Shown: positions 42,025 through 50,409 of the stretch, one piece after another | Numbering within the stretch: position 1 is the stretch's first letter | Layout: every line of letters starts with the position of its first letter | NCBI RefSeq assembly: GCF_000374925.1 | Contig: NZ_KB895558.1 | Span: 1-62,287 of the forward strand | Direction of reading: 5' to 3' | Origin: Arthrobacter sp. 131MFCol6.1 | GTDB lineage: Bacteria; Actinomycetota; Actinomycetes; Actinomycetales; Micrococcaceae | DNA length: 62,287 nucleotides | Translations under genes and position numbers: made by a program | The notes under the pieces: generated by a model | What the model was told of the DNA's origin: nothing | Seen by the model: only the letters and a program-made list of their open reading frames with translations | The model's database searches: none

Positions 42025-43497
42025 GTGTCCCGTTCCGCCGTGTCATCAGCCGACGCCATCAGCGCCCGGCTCCGGGACCTTGAGCTCCTCACCAAGGGAC
42101 CTGCCTGGGCGCTGACGCGCTCGGCGCCGTGGGTGATCGCCGTGCTCCAGGCTTCCTTCACCCGCACGCGCGCTCAGCTGCCGCTGGAACAGTTCCACGC
42201 CGACGTCGACGCCTTCCTCGAACAGCTCCGCCGGCAGGCCCCGGGCACGGGAGAGCAGCACAGCGGCTCGGCCAACGGCACACTCTCCGGAAAGAAATAC
42301 GCGGACGAATGGACCCGCAAGAACTTCCTGACCCGCCGGAACCAGTCGGGCCAGATCGTTTACGAAGTCACCGAGCCTGCTGCCCGCGTCCTGGCCTTCC
42401 TGGACAGCCTCTCCAGCGAGCGGTCCACGCTGAACGGCTCCCGGCTCGGCACGCTGCTCGGCGACGTGGAGAAGCTCGCCAACGAGACTAACCCGGACCA
42501 GAGCGCACGCATTGAATCCCTCGAAGAGGAGATCGACGAACGCCGCCAGCTGATGGAAGACATCAGCTCCGGGGATTTCGACGGACTGCTCGACGACGAC
42601 GAGGCCGTGGAGGCCGCCGGCAACATCCTCGATCTCGCGGCCAGCCTGCCCGCGGACTACAAGAAGATGCGTGACCGGATCGAAGAGCTCGTGGGGGAGC
42701 TGCGCAACCAGATCATCGAGGAATCGCTCAGCAAGGGCGCCACCATGGCGCAAGTCCTCGAGGCCGACAAGCGGCTGCGGCAAAGCCCCGAAGGCCGGAC
42801 GTTCCGCTCCTTCACCGCGTTCCTGGAGGACCCGCAACAGCAGCTGAGGTTCCGGTCGGCGATCGGCGAAGTGCTGAGCCGGCAATTCGCGGACGAGCTC
42901 AGCCATGATGAACGCGAGACGCTCAAGAACCTCGTGGCCGAACTCCGCAGCCAGCACAGCCAGATCCAGCGGATCTACGGCAAGCTCAGCGAGAGCCTCA
43001 ACACCTACGTCCAAAGTGACGATTTCCGGCAGTCGGTCCGGCTCCGCAAGGTCCTGCGCGAGGCCGAGCAGGCGATCCGCTCCCTGCCGTACGAGCGCGA
43101 ACGGCCCGGCCTGGTCCGCGGCCCGGTGCTGTTCAGTGCCGGCTTCGAGTCCCTGGCCATGGTCAAGCTCTTCGATCCTGACGAATTCGCGGCGCCGCCC
43201 AAACTGGCCGACCCCATCGCGTTCTCCGACTCGGACCGGGCGCGCTCGCCCCGGACCGCCAAGGCCAAGCCGGAAGCCATCCGCGCCGCGCTCGCGGGGG
43301 CTGCAACCCTCACCGAGGCCTGGGCGCAGCTGCCGGCGGAGGAACGCCACATCAACTCCATCCGGGCCCTCCTCTCGCAGACCCTCCACGAAGGCGCCGG
43401 CTTCGACCGCGGGGCCTGGGGCCCCATCGAATTCGAACAGATCGACGGCACCACCCGCACCGCCTACCTGCCCGTCGTCACGCTCGCGAAGGATTGA
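42025..43497 (+). CDS. jetA: JetA-like condensin subunit (DUF3375, kleisin/MksF-type)
   Basis: 490 aa DUF3375 protein. Opening ISARLRDLELLTKGPAWALTRSAPWVIAVLQASF and LPLEQFHADVDAFLEQLR is typical, followed by KKYADEWTRKNFLTRRN. Long helical and coiled-coil stretches follow (ESLEEEIDERRQLMEDISSGDFDGL; LKNLVAELRSQHSQIQRIYGKLSES). In Wadjet type I systems JetA is the kleisin-like subunit that, with JetB and JetC, forms an SMC-like motor that extrudes plasmid DNA. The GTG at 42025 is preceded by AAGGAG. First gene of jetABC; JetB follows after 2 nt. Confidence 0.88.
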   Translation: MSRSAVSSADAISARLRDLELLTKGPAWALTRSAPWVIAVLQASFTRTRAQLPLEQFHADVDAFLEQLRRQAPGTGEQHSGSANGTLSGKKYADEWTRKNFLTRRNQSGQIVYEVTEPAARVLAFLDSLSSERSTLNGSRLGTLLGDVEKLANETNPDQSARIESLEEEIDERRQLMEDISSGDFDGLLDDDEAVEAAGNILDLAASLPADYKKMRDRIEELVGELRNQIIEESLSKGATMAQVLEADKRLRQSPEGRTFRSFTAFLEDPQQQLRFRSAIGEVLSRQFADELSHDERETLKNLVAELRSQHSQIQRIYGKLSESLNTYVQSDDFRQSVRLRKVLREAEQAIRSLPYERERPGLVRGPVLFSAGFESLAMVKLFDPDEFAAPPKLADPIAFSDSDRARSPRTAKAKPEAIRAALAGAATLTEAWAQLPAEERHINSIRALLSQTLHEGAGFDRGAWGPIEFEQIDGTTRTAYLPVVTLAKD

Positions 43498-43499
43498 CC

Positions 43500-44636
43500 A
43501 TGACCGAAGAGACTGTGACCGAGACCCTGGCAGAGACAGAGACAGAAACAGAGACAGAGACCGCGACGGCGGACCTGCAGTCCGCGACCGAGCCCGCCAC
43601 AGCACCCGCGGACAGCGAGGGCGCCCACGTCCGGAGCGACCCTTTCACCGTCACTCCCCGGGACACGTTCGTTGACGGCGCCGCGCTCTTCCCGGGCGAC
43701 ACCGGCGTGCTGCCCATGAAAGTGCGGCAGGCGCTCGTGAAGCTGCTCAAGGGCCCGTACATCGACGGCGGCCGCGACGAAAAGCTGTGGACCACGCTCC
43801 TGGACAACCAGCTGATCCTGCGCAGCCGCCTCTCCGAGCTCTTCCTCACCCTGCAGCTGGACCACGAACGCAAGGTCGCCGTCCTGCGCCCCGTGGACCC
43901 CGAGGCGATCGGCGGCAGTACCCGTTCCAGCATCCTGCGCCAGCAGCGTGCCCTGAGCCGGGTCGAGACGATCGTCCTGCTCCGCCTGCGCCTGCTCCTG
44001 GACCGCCACGTCACTGCCCAGACGGACCCGACGATCACGCGCGAGGAAATCGCCGAACTCGTCGCCCACTACCAGCCCACCGGCCAGCAGGACGCCCTGC
44101 GAGATGCCGACGTCGTCAATCGCGCCATCACCAAGCTCCTGGCCCGCCAGCTCCTCCTCGCCACGGGCCTGGACGAGGTCTACACCATCTCCAACGCCCT
44201 CCCGCTGGCCCTTCCGTTCGAAAACATCGGCGACATCCCGGCCCAAATCGAAGCTTTGGTAGCGGCCAGCACAGACCAGTCGGGAACGGAGCCACTCCTG
44301 GAACTCGACGCAGACACCTCGGCAAACGCGGAGGACGACACGGACGACGACGCCGATGCCGCCACCGAAGATGGCCCGACCACCGACGACGCCGATGCCG
44401 CGGTCGCCCAAGGCGACCTGACAAACGAAGACGACGACGGCGATGCCGCCCCGGGAGTGGCATCCAAGGAACCGGACGAGGGTCCCGATGCGAGCTTGCG
44501 AGCATTGGGAAGTCCGGGGCCGCTGTCGGAGCCGCGCGCTGAGCTGATCGAAGATCAGCTGCGCGGCGCAGGGGCGGGGGCGGCATCGCCGTCGTCGTCA
44601 CCCAGCCGCACTGAAGAAGCCGAGGAAACCAAGTGA
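43500..44636 (+). CDS. jetB: JetB-like condensin subunit (DUF4194, MksE-type)
   Basis: 378 aa. After a Glu/Thr-rich head from a hexanucleotide repeat, the DUF4194 core runs from about residue 60 to 255: FPGDTGVLPMKVRQALVKLLKGPYIDGGRDEKLWTTLLDNQ; LFLTLQLDHERKVAVLRPV; RQQRALSRVETIVLLRLRLLLDRH; ITREEIAELVAHYQP; ITKLLARQLLL; VYTISNALPLALPFENI. This is the KITE-like subunit. The last 110 residues are a very acidic, low-complexity tail (runs of Asp/Glu), longer than the core requires. The ATG at 43500 follows AAGGA. The stop overlaps the jetC GTG. Confidence 0.88.
   Translation: MTEETVTETLAETETETETETATADLQSATEPATAPADSEGAHVRSDPFTVTPRDTFVDGAALFPGDTGVLPMKVRQALVKLLKGPYIDGGRDEKLWTTLLDNQLILRSRLSELFLTLQLDHERKVAVLRPVDPEAIGGSTRSSILRQQRALSRVETIVLLRLRLLLDRHVTAQTDPTITREEIAELVAHYQPTGQQDALRDADVVNRAITKLLARQLLLATGLDEVYTISNALPLALPFENIGDIPAQIEALVAASTDQSGTEPLLELDADTSANAEDDTDDDADAATEDGPTTDDADAAVAQGDLTNEDDDGDAAPGVASKEPDEGPDASLRALGSPGPLSEPRAELIEDQLRGAGAGAASPSSSPSRTEEAEETK
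43533..43562 (+). repeat. Five hexanucleotide repeats in jetB
   Basis: GAGACA units at 43533, 43539, 43545 (GAAACA), 43551 and 43557 (GAGACC), coding alternating Glu-Thr. Changes in number stay in frame. Confidence 0.9.
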
Positions 44637-47600
44637 GCATCGCAACCATGCTGCCCATGGGCGAGCTCACCAACCCCGGCCAGATGCGCCTGGCCCTCGT
44701 CCAGGTGGTCAATTGGGGCACGTTCCATGGCGCCCACACGATGCACGTGGACCGCAACGGCACACTGCTGACCGGCAATTCGGGCGTCGGAAAGTCCACG
44801 CTGTTCGATGCCATGCTTCGGGTCTTCGACGCCCGTCCCCGCTCCAACGAAGCTGCGGCACAGCGGGCCGGCGGCGCTGTCGAGGATAAGCGCACCACGT
44901 TCACGTACATGCGCGGCAAGGTGGGCGACAAGGCCGTGGGCGAGGGCTCGGCGAGTGCGTTCCAGCGCCCCGGCGCGACCTGGTCCGCCGTCGCTCTGAC
45001 GTTCGACAACGCCGCCGGCACCCGGGTGACGGTTTCGGCGCTGTTCGACCTGCCCAAGAACGGCACGGAATCCAGCGTCGGCCGGTACTACGTGATCGAT
45101 AACAAGCCGCTGGACCTCGCGGCGATCGAGGGCATCGCGGAGAAGCGCTTCACCAAGTCAGCGCTGGACGCGATCTTCCCGGACGCCCAGATCTTCGACG
45201 TCCACAAGGCCTTCGCTGAACGTTTCCGCCGCCTTCTCGGCATCAACTCGGATCAGGCCCTTCCGCTGCTGCGCGTCATCCAGGCCGGCAAGGGTCTCGG
45301 CGGCAGCGTCAACACCTTCTTCCGTGACCAGGTCCTCGATGCCCCTGCCACGCTGGCCGCGGCGGACGACGTCGTCGAGGAATTCAGCAACCTCATGTCC
45401 ATCCGGCAGCGCCTCGAGGACGTCCGGCAGCAGCGCGACCAGCTGGCTCCCGTCCCCGGGTTGAACAAGGAATACGCGCAGGCGCTGCTGGACGCGAACC
45501 GGCTACGGGACCTGTCCGGCGAGGAATTCGAGGCCTACAAGCAGCAGCTCGCGGTCACGGTCCATGAGAAGACCCTGGCGCGGCTGAAGGAACTGGCCCA
45601 CGCGAAGGCCACTGACCTGGCCGCCGAACGCGCAGTCCGGGACGGCTTCGCCAAGGAACTGCGCCAGCTGGAGGGGGAGTACAACAACCAGGGCGGCAAC
45701 GCGATTTCCGCGATCGAGCAGTCCCTGGAAAACGCAAGGGTGGGGCTCAAGCTCCGGCAGGAGGTGGAGGCATCGACCCGCAAGGCGCTGACCGACGCCG
45801 GGCTGGAACTCCAGTGGTCGGCCGCCGGCTGGGAACAGGCCCACGAGCACGCCGCGGCGCGCTCGGCCGAGCTCCAGGACGATTCCGAGGCGCTCAAGGA
45901 ACTGCGCTTCGAGGCCTTTGACGGCCACGCCACCAGGAAGCGTGAACTCGCCGCGGCCCAGCAGGAGCTCGTCTCGCTGAAGACGCGCAAATCGCTGCTG
46001 CCGCCGTCGAGCATTGAAAACCGGAGCGCCATTGCCGCTGCCACGGGCGTGCCCGAGGAACAGATGCCCTTCGGCGGCGAGCTGATCGACCTGGCCGAGG
46101 GCCAGGAACAGTGGCGCCCGGCCGCCGAGCGTGCCCTGCGGAGCCTGGCCACCACGCTGCTGGTCCCGGGCGAGCACTTCGCGGCCGTCACCCGGTACCT
46201 CAACGACCATTCCGTGCGCGGGGCGCTGCGCGCCGTGGACGTCTCCCGGCGGCTGGCCGGCGGCGCGCTGGCCGTCGAGGACGTGGCCGATCGCGATCTG
46301 CTGACCAAGCTCAGCTTCCTCACCGACGCCGGGCTGCCCGCCGGTCCCCACGCCCAGGCGCTTGCGCAGGCCAGTGCCTGGCTCCGCGAACGGATTGCCC
46401 TCGACTTCGCCTACCCGTGTGTGGAAGACCCGGACGAGCTCGCCGGCCTGGACAAGGGCCTGAGCCTGGGCGGCGTGGTCAAGCGCAACCGCCACACGGT
46501 GGAAAAAGATGACCGGTTCACGTCCCGCCAGGATTACGTCCTCGGGTTCGACAACGCCGCCAAGCTCGAACTGGTCGCGGCCCAGGTTGAGGACCTGCAA
46601 CAGGAGCTGGCCAAGGCCGCCGAGCTGGCCCAAAGCCGGGAAGAGTCACACCAGGGCATGACCCGCCAGCTTGAAGCCCTGCGCCGGGTGGCCGAGGACC
46701 ACCGGCCCTGGGAACAGGTCTCGGCCGCCGTGGCCGCGGAAGAGCTCGCCCGGATCGAGCAGCGCCTCAAGGACGCCCTCGCCGCGCAGGCCGACCTCGA
46801 ACCGCTGCGCGCCAGCATCGAAGCCGCGCGGCACAAGCACCAGTCCAGCACCGAGTCCGCGGCCGTGCTGCAGAGCGAGTACAAGGCCCTCGATGCCCGC
46901 ATGACCGCCGCTGATGCCCTGCTCGACGCCGCACGCACCCGGCTCGCGCAGGCACCGCCGTCGGACGCCGGCGTCGCCGCGCTGGAACCGTACTTCACCG
47001 GCTTTGGCGATGTCCTGGAGATGCACGAGCTCGACAACCTCGCCAACCAGGTCCGCACCCGGCTCCTGGCCGAACTGCACGTCGCCGAGTCCCGCGGGCA
47101 GGCCACCTCGGAGCGCCTCACCCGCATTTTCGAGGGCTTCGTCCGGGAATGGGGCACGGCGATTTCTGCGGACCACGGCACCTCGATCGGCGCCTCGGGG
47201 GAGTTCGAATCCCGGTACCACGCGATTGTCAGCGACGGGCTGCCCGCCCAGGAGGCCGAGTTCCGGCAGTTCTTCAACCAGCGGACGCACGAATCCTTTT
47301 CCACCCTGCTGCACCTGCTCGACGAGGAGCGGCGCGCCATCACGAGCCGCATCCTGCCGCTGAACGGAATCCTGTCCGAGGTCAACTTCCACGAGGGCAG
47401 CTTCCTGGAACTCGACATCAAACAGACGCTGCCCGCGACGGCGAAGCAGTTCAAGGACGCCATCCACAACGCGCTCAAGGTCCGGCACACCCGGCCCGGC
47501 AAGACTGTTACTGCAGCGGTCGCTGCTACGTCCACTGCTGCGTCCGGGGCGGAGGGGGACGACGACGCCGAGCTCACCAGCCGCTACAAGTCGCTCGAAA

Positions 47601-48172
47601 CGCTCGTGAAGCGGCTGGGCTCGCAGACCCCGGAGGACCGCCGCTGGCGGGCCGAAGTGCTGGACGTCCGCGGCCACCTGTTCATCCAGTGCAAGGAACA
47701 CCGCGAAGTCCAGGGTGCCGGTCCCAAGGGCACCGGTCCCAAGGGGGCGGCGAAGGGTGCGAAGAAGACCGAGGTCTACATGCACGCGGACACCGGCTCC
47801 ATGTCCGGTGGCGAGCGGCAGCGCTTCACCGCGTTCATCATGGCGGCGGCGCTGAGCTACCAGCTGGGCATCGCGGAACAGGGCTTCACCACGTACGGCA
47901 CGGTCATGATGGACGAGGCGTTCGTCCTCGCCTCGGAGGAATTCGCCGGCGCGGGCATCAAGGCGCTGCACGAGTTCGGCTTCCAGCTCCTGCTGGCCGC
48001 GCCGGAGAACGTCATCGACCTCTCCCGGCACCTCGGCTCGGTGACGGAGATCCTCCGGGACAAGCGCACCAACCGTTCCGGCGTCCTGACGGCTCCGGTG
48101 ATTGCCGCGCGTCCCGGCACGGAGGGCGTCTGGCGCTCCGAGGCGAACCCGGTAGACATCGTCCTGCGCTGA
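44633..48172 (+). CDS. jetC: JetC-like SMC ATPase (MksB-type condensin)
   Basis: 1179 aa ABC-class ATPase with SMC architecture. N-terminal Walker A GNSGVGKST at 48-56, in the context MRLALVQVVNWGTFHGAHTMHVDRNGTLLT. Long coiled coils run from about 270 to 480 and from 640 to 790, with a hinge-like globular part between them. The C-terminal head has the ABC signature GSMSGGERQRFTAF and Walker B YGTVMMDEAFVLAS. It is the motor of Wadjet/MksBEF complexes. The GTG start overlaps the jetB stop. A short Gly/Lys/Thr-rich insertion (GAGPKGTGPKGAAKGAKK) precedes the signature. No JetD gene follows: a long hairpin and an opposite-strand gene come next. Confidence 0.92.
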   Translation: MSIATMLPMGELTNPGQMRLALVQVVNWGTFHGAHTMHVDRNGTLLTGNSGVGKSTLFDAMLRVFDARPRSNEAAAQRAGGAVEDKRTTFTYMRGKVGDKAVGEGSASAFQRPGATWSAVALTFDNAAGTRVTVSALFDLPKNGTESSVGRYYVIDNKPLDLAAIEGIAEKRFTKSALDAIFPDAQIFDVHKAFAERFRRLLGINSDQALPLLRVIQAGKGLGGSVNTFFRDQVLDAPATLAAADDVVEEFSNLMSIRQRLEDVRQQRDQLAPVPGLNKEYAQALLDANRLRDLSGEEFEAYKQQLAVTVHEKTLARLKELAHAKATDLAAERAVRDGFAKELRQLEGEYNNQGGNAISAIEQSLENARVGLKLRQEVEASTRKALTDAGLELQWSAAGWEQAHEHAAARSAELQDDSEALKELRFEAFDGHATRKRELAAAQQELVSLKTRKSLLPPSSIENRSAIAAATGVPEEQMPFGGELIDLAEGQEQWRPAAERALRSLATTLLVPGEHFAAVTRYLNDHSVRGALRAVDVSRRLAGGALAVEDVADRDLLTKLSFLTDAGLPAGPHAQALAQASAWLRERIALDFAYPCVEDPDELAGLDKGLSLGGVVKRNRHTVEKDDRFTSRQDYVLGFDNAAKLELVAAQVEDLQQELAKAAELAQSREESHQGMTRQLEALRRVAEDHRPWEQVSAAVAAEELARIEQRLKDALAAQADLEPLRASIEAARHKHQSSTESAAVLQSEYKALDARMTAADALLDAARTRLAQAPPSDAGVAALEPYFTGFGDVLEMHELDNLANQVRTRLLAELHVAESRGQATSERLTRIFEGFVREWGTAISADHGTSIGASGEFESRYHAIVSDGLPAQEAEFRQFFNQRTHESFSTLLHLLDEERRAITSRILPLNGILSEVNFHEGSFLELDIKQTLPATAKQFKDAIHNALKVRHTRPGKTVTAAVAATSTAASGAEGDDDAELTSRYKSLETLVKRLGSQTPEDRRWRAEVLDVRGHLFIQCKEHREVQGAGPKGTGPKGAAKGAKKTEVYMHADTGSMSGGERQRFTAFIMAAALSYQLGIAEQGFTTYGTVMMDEAFVLASEEFAGAGIKALHEFGFQLLLAAPENVIDLSRHLGSVTEILRDKRTNRSGVLTAPVIAARPGTEGVWRSEANPVDIVLR

Positions 48173-48189
48173 CCCCAGCCCTCCCCTTA

Positions 48190-48258
48190 AAGCAACGCGG
48201 GGTCACGTACGGCCCATAAACGCCGCTTTAATGGGCCGTAACTGACCCCGCGTTGCTT
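48190..48258. repeat. 69-bp imperfect palindrome after jetC
   Basis: Outer arms 16 bp perfect (AAGCAACGCGGGGTCA at 48190-48205, complement at 48243-48258). A 2x2 mismatch is followed by inner arms TACGGCCCAT (48208-48217) and its complement (48231-48240). It probably terminates transcription from both sides, but its form suggests a mobile REP-type element. Confidence 0.75.
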
Positions 48259-48269
48259 GAAGCCGGTGG

Positions 48270-48764
48270 CTAGCTGCCCTGGACGCGGTCCACGAACTGG
48301 GCCGTGCGGGCCACCAGCCCGTCGATCTGCCGCAGCACGACCGCGGCGGGGTCAGGGTTGATCTCGTTGGCCGGAGGCTCCACCCTGACATTGCGGCAGC
48401 AAAGGAAATCGGCGCAGATCAAGGTGCCCAGGGTGTTGCCGTTGCGGCCGGACTGCCCGGCGCGCTTGGCCACCCACAGCAGGACGTCGTCCTTGGAGAA
48501 GACGTCCCGGCACAGCTCGCAGAGCACGGAACGGTTCTTCTTGGCCCCGCCTTCAGGGGCCCGGAGCATGATGCCGGTGGGACCCTTCGGCCCCTGCACC
48601 ACGAGATAGCCGCGGAGGGGCATCTTTGCGTCCCGCCAGGCCAGGAAGTCCATTGTTTCCCAGTCCAGGGTGTCGAAGCTTTTGGGGAGAGTGAGTTTGG
48701 CGGCTTCTGACCGGCTCGCGTTGATGAAAGACGAGCGGATCTGCTGCGCCGTGATTTTTTGCAT
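48270..48764 (-). CDS. FBP-domain (FusB-like) zinc-finger protein
   Basis: 164 aa beginning MQKITAQQIRSSFINASRSEA. The C-terminal treble-clef zinc finger is visible as VLCELCRDVFSKDD, then ICADFLCCRNVR (C-x-x-C and C-x(4)-C-C). LRGYLVVQGPKGPTGIMLRAPEGG lies between. FusB/FBP proteins bind elongation factor G and can free it from fusidic acid-stalled ribosomes; most actinobacterial members are untested. The ATG at 48764 was chosen; the GTG at 48773 is possible. It is opposite in direction to jetC and not part of that operon. Confidence 0.78.
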   Translation of the reverse strand: MQKITAQQIRSSFINASRSEAAKLTLPKSFDTLDWETMDFLAWRDAKMPLRGYLVVQGPKGPTGIMLRAPEGGAKKNRSVLCELCRDVFSKDDVLLWVAKRAGQSGRNGNTLGTLICADFLCCRNVRVEPPANEINPDPAAVVLRQIDGLVARTAQFVDRVQGS

Positions 48765-48910
48765 GACGGACACTTTCGAAAATCGGATGGCTCCGGCCAG
48801 GCGGGCGCGCGGCGCGCCGGGCGGATTGTGGGCAGAAGACTGCCAGCCTGCGACTCCGGTGGGGCACGGCGTCTCGCGTAACTAGTCCGTGGTGGTTCGG
48901 GACTCGGCGC

Positions 48911-48955
48911 GAAGGGCCTGTGCAGGAAGGCCCTATGTAGGAAGGGCCTATGCGG
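48911..48955. repeat. Three 15-bp tandem repeats
   Basis: GAAGGGCCTGTGCAG, GAAGGCCCTATGTAG and GAAGGGCCTATGCGG at 48911, 48926 and 48941. Non-coding apart from overlapping the 3' end of the small ORF. Confidence 0.8.
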
Positions 48956-49040
48956 GCGGGGCTGGCAGGAGCGCGGGCGCGTTGCAGGCCACAGAGGCCA
49001 CCCCGCTAACCGTGGCAGCAGTCATCGTCGCGATGTCCAT
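48948..49040 (-). CDS. Possible 30-aa peptide
   Basis: ATG at 49040 preceded by GGGAGAAG five nt upstream, a good ribosome site. The peptide starts MDIATMTAATVSG, continues VASVACNAPALLPAPPA and stops. It has a single Cys. It is too short for a family call; it could be a real small protein or chance. The frame is open further upstream to 49196 but with no coding signs. Confidence 0.3.
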   Translation of the reverse strand: MDIATMTAATVSGVASVACNAPALLPAPPA

Positions 49041-49242
49041 GCTCACTTCTCCCGTCCCAGCACATCGCCGGTTCCGATTGTCCGGCGAGCCCATCCTCGC
49101 AAAGCCCGGGATTCGTGTCCAGTTCACATTCCGAACCCGACTGCTGTGCCTTGAGTGGCGCAACGCGGGGCGCAGCGATGCCCCGATGCACTTCACAGGC
49201 CAATTGAGACAATTACGTTACTCAAACCTTTCTTAATTACAC

Positions 49243-49261
49243 AAAGGATAGGCTAGCCTTA
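49243..49261. promoter_or_regulatory. IdeR/DtxR-like iron box
   Basis: AAAGGATAGGCTAGCCTTA agrees at about 14 of 19 positions with the consensus TTAGGTTAGSCTAACCTAA, including the central TAGSCTA. It lies 33-51 nt before the start of the siderophore-binding protein gene, over the likely promoter. Iron-loaded IdeR would repress the operon. Confidence 0.75.
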
Positions 49262-49293
49262 CTTAGGTTTGCATCACTTACCTAAGGAGTTCC

Positions 49294-50400
49294 GTGGCTT
49301 CCGCCCTCTTTCCCCGTTCAGGCGGCCGCCCCGCCGGTCGCCGCCTCCGCAAGAGCGCAGGGCGGGCCGCGGCCCTTCTGGCCGCCGTCGCCCTGACCCT
49401 GACCGCCTGCTCTACCGGACCGGCAAATTCGACGGCGACGGACGCCCCCAGCCAGCCGGTCAGCATCGCCTTCCCGGTCACCATCAAGCACCTCTTCGGC
49501 GAGACCACCATCAAGGAACAGCCCAAGCGCGTTGTGACCGTTTCCTGGGTCAACGACGACGTCGCGATCGCCCTCGGCGTGGTTCCCGCGGGCGTCCCCA
49601 AGAACGAATGGGGCGGCAATGACAAGGGCTCCACGCCGTGGAAGGACGCCGCGCTGGAGAAGCTCGGCGCCGGCTTCGGTTCCGAGAAGGCGCCCGTCCA
49701 ATTTTCCGAGGCTGACGGAATCAACTTCACCGAGATCGCCAAGCTGAACCCGGACGTCATCCTCGGCGCCTACTCCGGCCTGACCGAGGAGGACTACAAG
49801 AAGCTCAGCGAGATCGCGCCCGTCGTGGCCCAGCCGGAAATCGCCTACGGCACCTCCTGGCAGGACTCCACCGCCATCATCGGCAAGGCCCTTGGCAAGG
49901 AATCCGAAGCCGCCAAGCTCGTCGCCGACACCGAGGCCACCATCAAGGACAAGGTCTCCAAGTACCCGCAGATCGCCGGAAAGTCCTTCATCTACGGCAA
50001 CCTGGAGCCGGACAAGAGCGACGGCGTCAACGTCTACACGGCCAACGACAACCGCCCGCGCTTCCTCAGCGAAATCGGCATGAAGCTCGCATCTGTTGTG
50101 GAGGACAACTCCAAGGGCTCCAAGGAATTCTTCATCCCGTGGTCCGCCGAAAAGGCCAACGAGCTCAACTCGGACATCTTCGTGACCTGGGTGCCGGATG
50201 CGGCCACCACCGGCTCCATCAAGGCCGACCCCCTGCTGGGCCAGATCCCCGCCATCAAGAGCGGCGCCCTGGTCGCCGACTCGAACAACACTCTGACGCT
50301 GTCCATCTCCGCTTCCTCGCCGCTGAGCCTGCCCTGGTCCCTGGACACGTTCCTGCCGCAGCTGGCCGCCGCGGCGGACAAAGTCACCGTAACGAAGTAG
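49294..50400 (+). CDS. Iron-siderophore ABC transporter substrate-binding lipoprotein
   Basis: 368 aa FepB/FhuD-type binding protein. Basic n-region and helix (RAAALLAAVALTLTAC), with lipobox Cys39 (LTAC). Mature part: TIKEQPKRVVTVSWVNDDVAIALGVVPAGV, INFTEIAKLNPDVILGAYSGLTEEDYKKLSEIAPVVA, DIFVTWVPDAATTGSIKADPLLGQIPAIKSG. These are the standard blocks of cluster-A ferric-siderophore binders. The GTG at 49294 follows AAGGAG. First gene of the iron operon, behind the IdeR-like box. Confidence 0.93.
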   Translation: MASALFPRSGGRPAGRRLRKSAGRAAALLAAVALTLTACSTGPANSTATDAPSQPVSIAFPVTIKHLFGETTIKEQPKRVVTVSWVNDDVAIALGVVPAGVPKNEWGGNDKGSTPWKDAALEKLGAGFGSEKAPVQFSEADGINFTEIAKLNPDVILGAYSGLTEEDYKKLSEIAPVVAQPEIAYGTSWQDSTAIIGKALGKESEAAKLVADTEATIKDKVSKYPQIAGKSFIYGNLEPDKSDGVNVYTANDNRPRFLSEIGMKLASVVEDNSKGSKEFFIPWSAEKANELNSDIFVTWVPDAATTGSIKADPLLGQIPAIKSGALVADSNNTLTLSISASSPLSLPWSLDTFLPQLAAAADKVTVTK

Positions 50401-50409
50401 CCCCTTTCC

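Larger units (their letters stand above)
48765..49293. other. 529-bp intergenic region with short repeats and a small ORF
   Basis: Lies between the divergent FBP gene and the iron-uptake operon. It holds three 15-bp tandem units (48911-48955), a 30-codon minus-strand ORF with its own ribosome site (48948-49040) and the IdeR-like box (49243-49261). Other stretches show nothing I can name. Confidence 0.7.

Noticed and set aside
46646..48031. 461-codon minus-strand frame
   Set aside because: Shadow of jetC; the sense protein has Walker and signature motifs.
48270..48764. FBP gene as a possible jetD replacement
   Set aside because: Opposite strand, separated by a hairpin, and shows a FusB-type zinc finger rather than a Toprim nuclease core.
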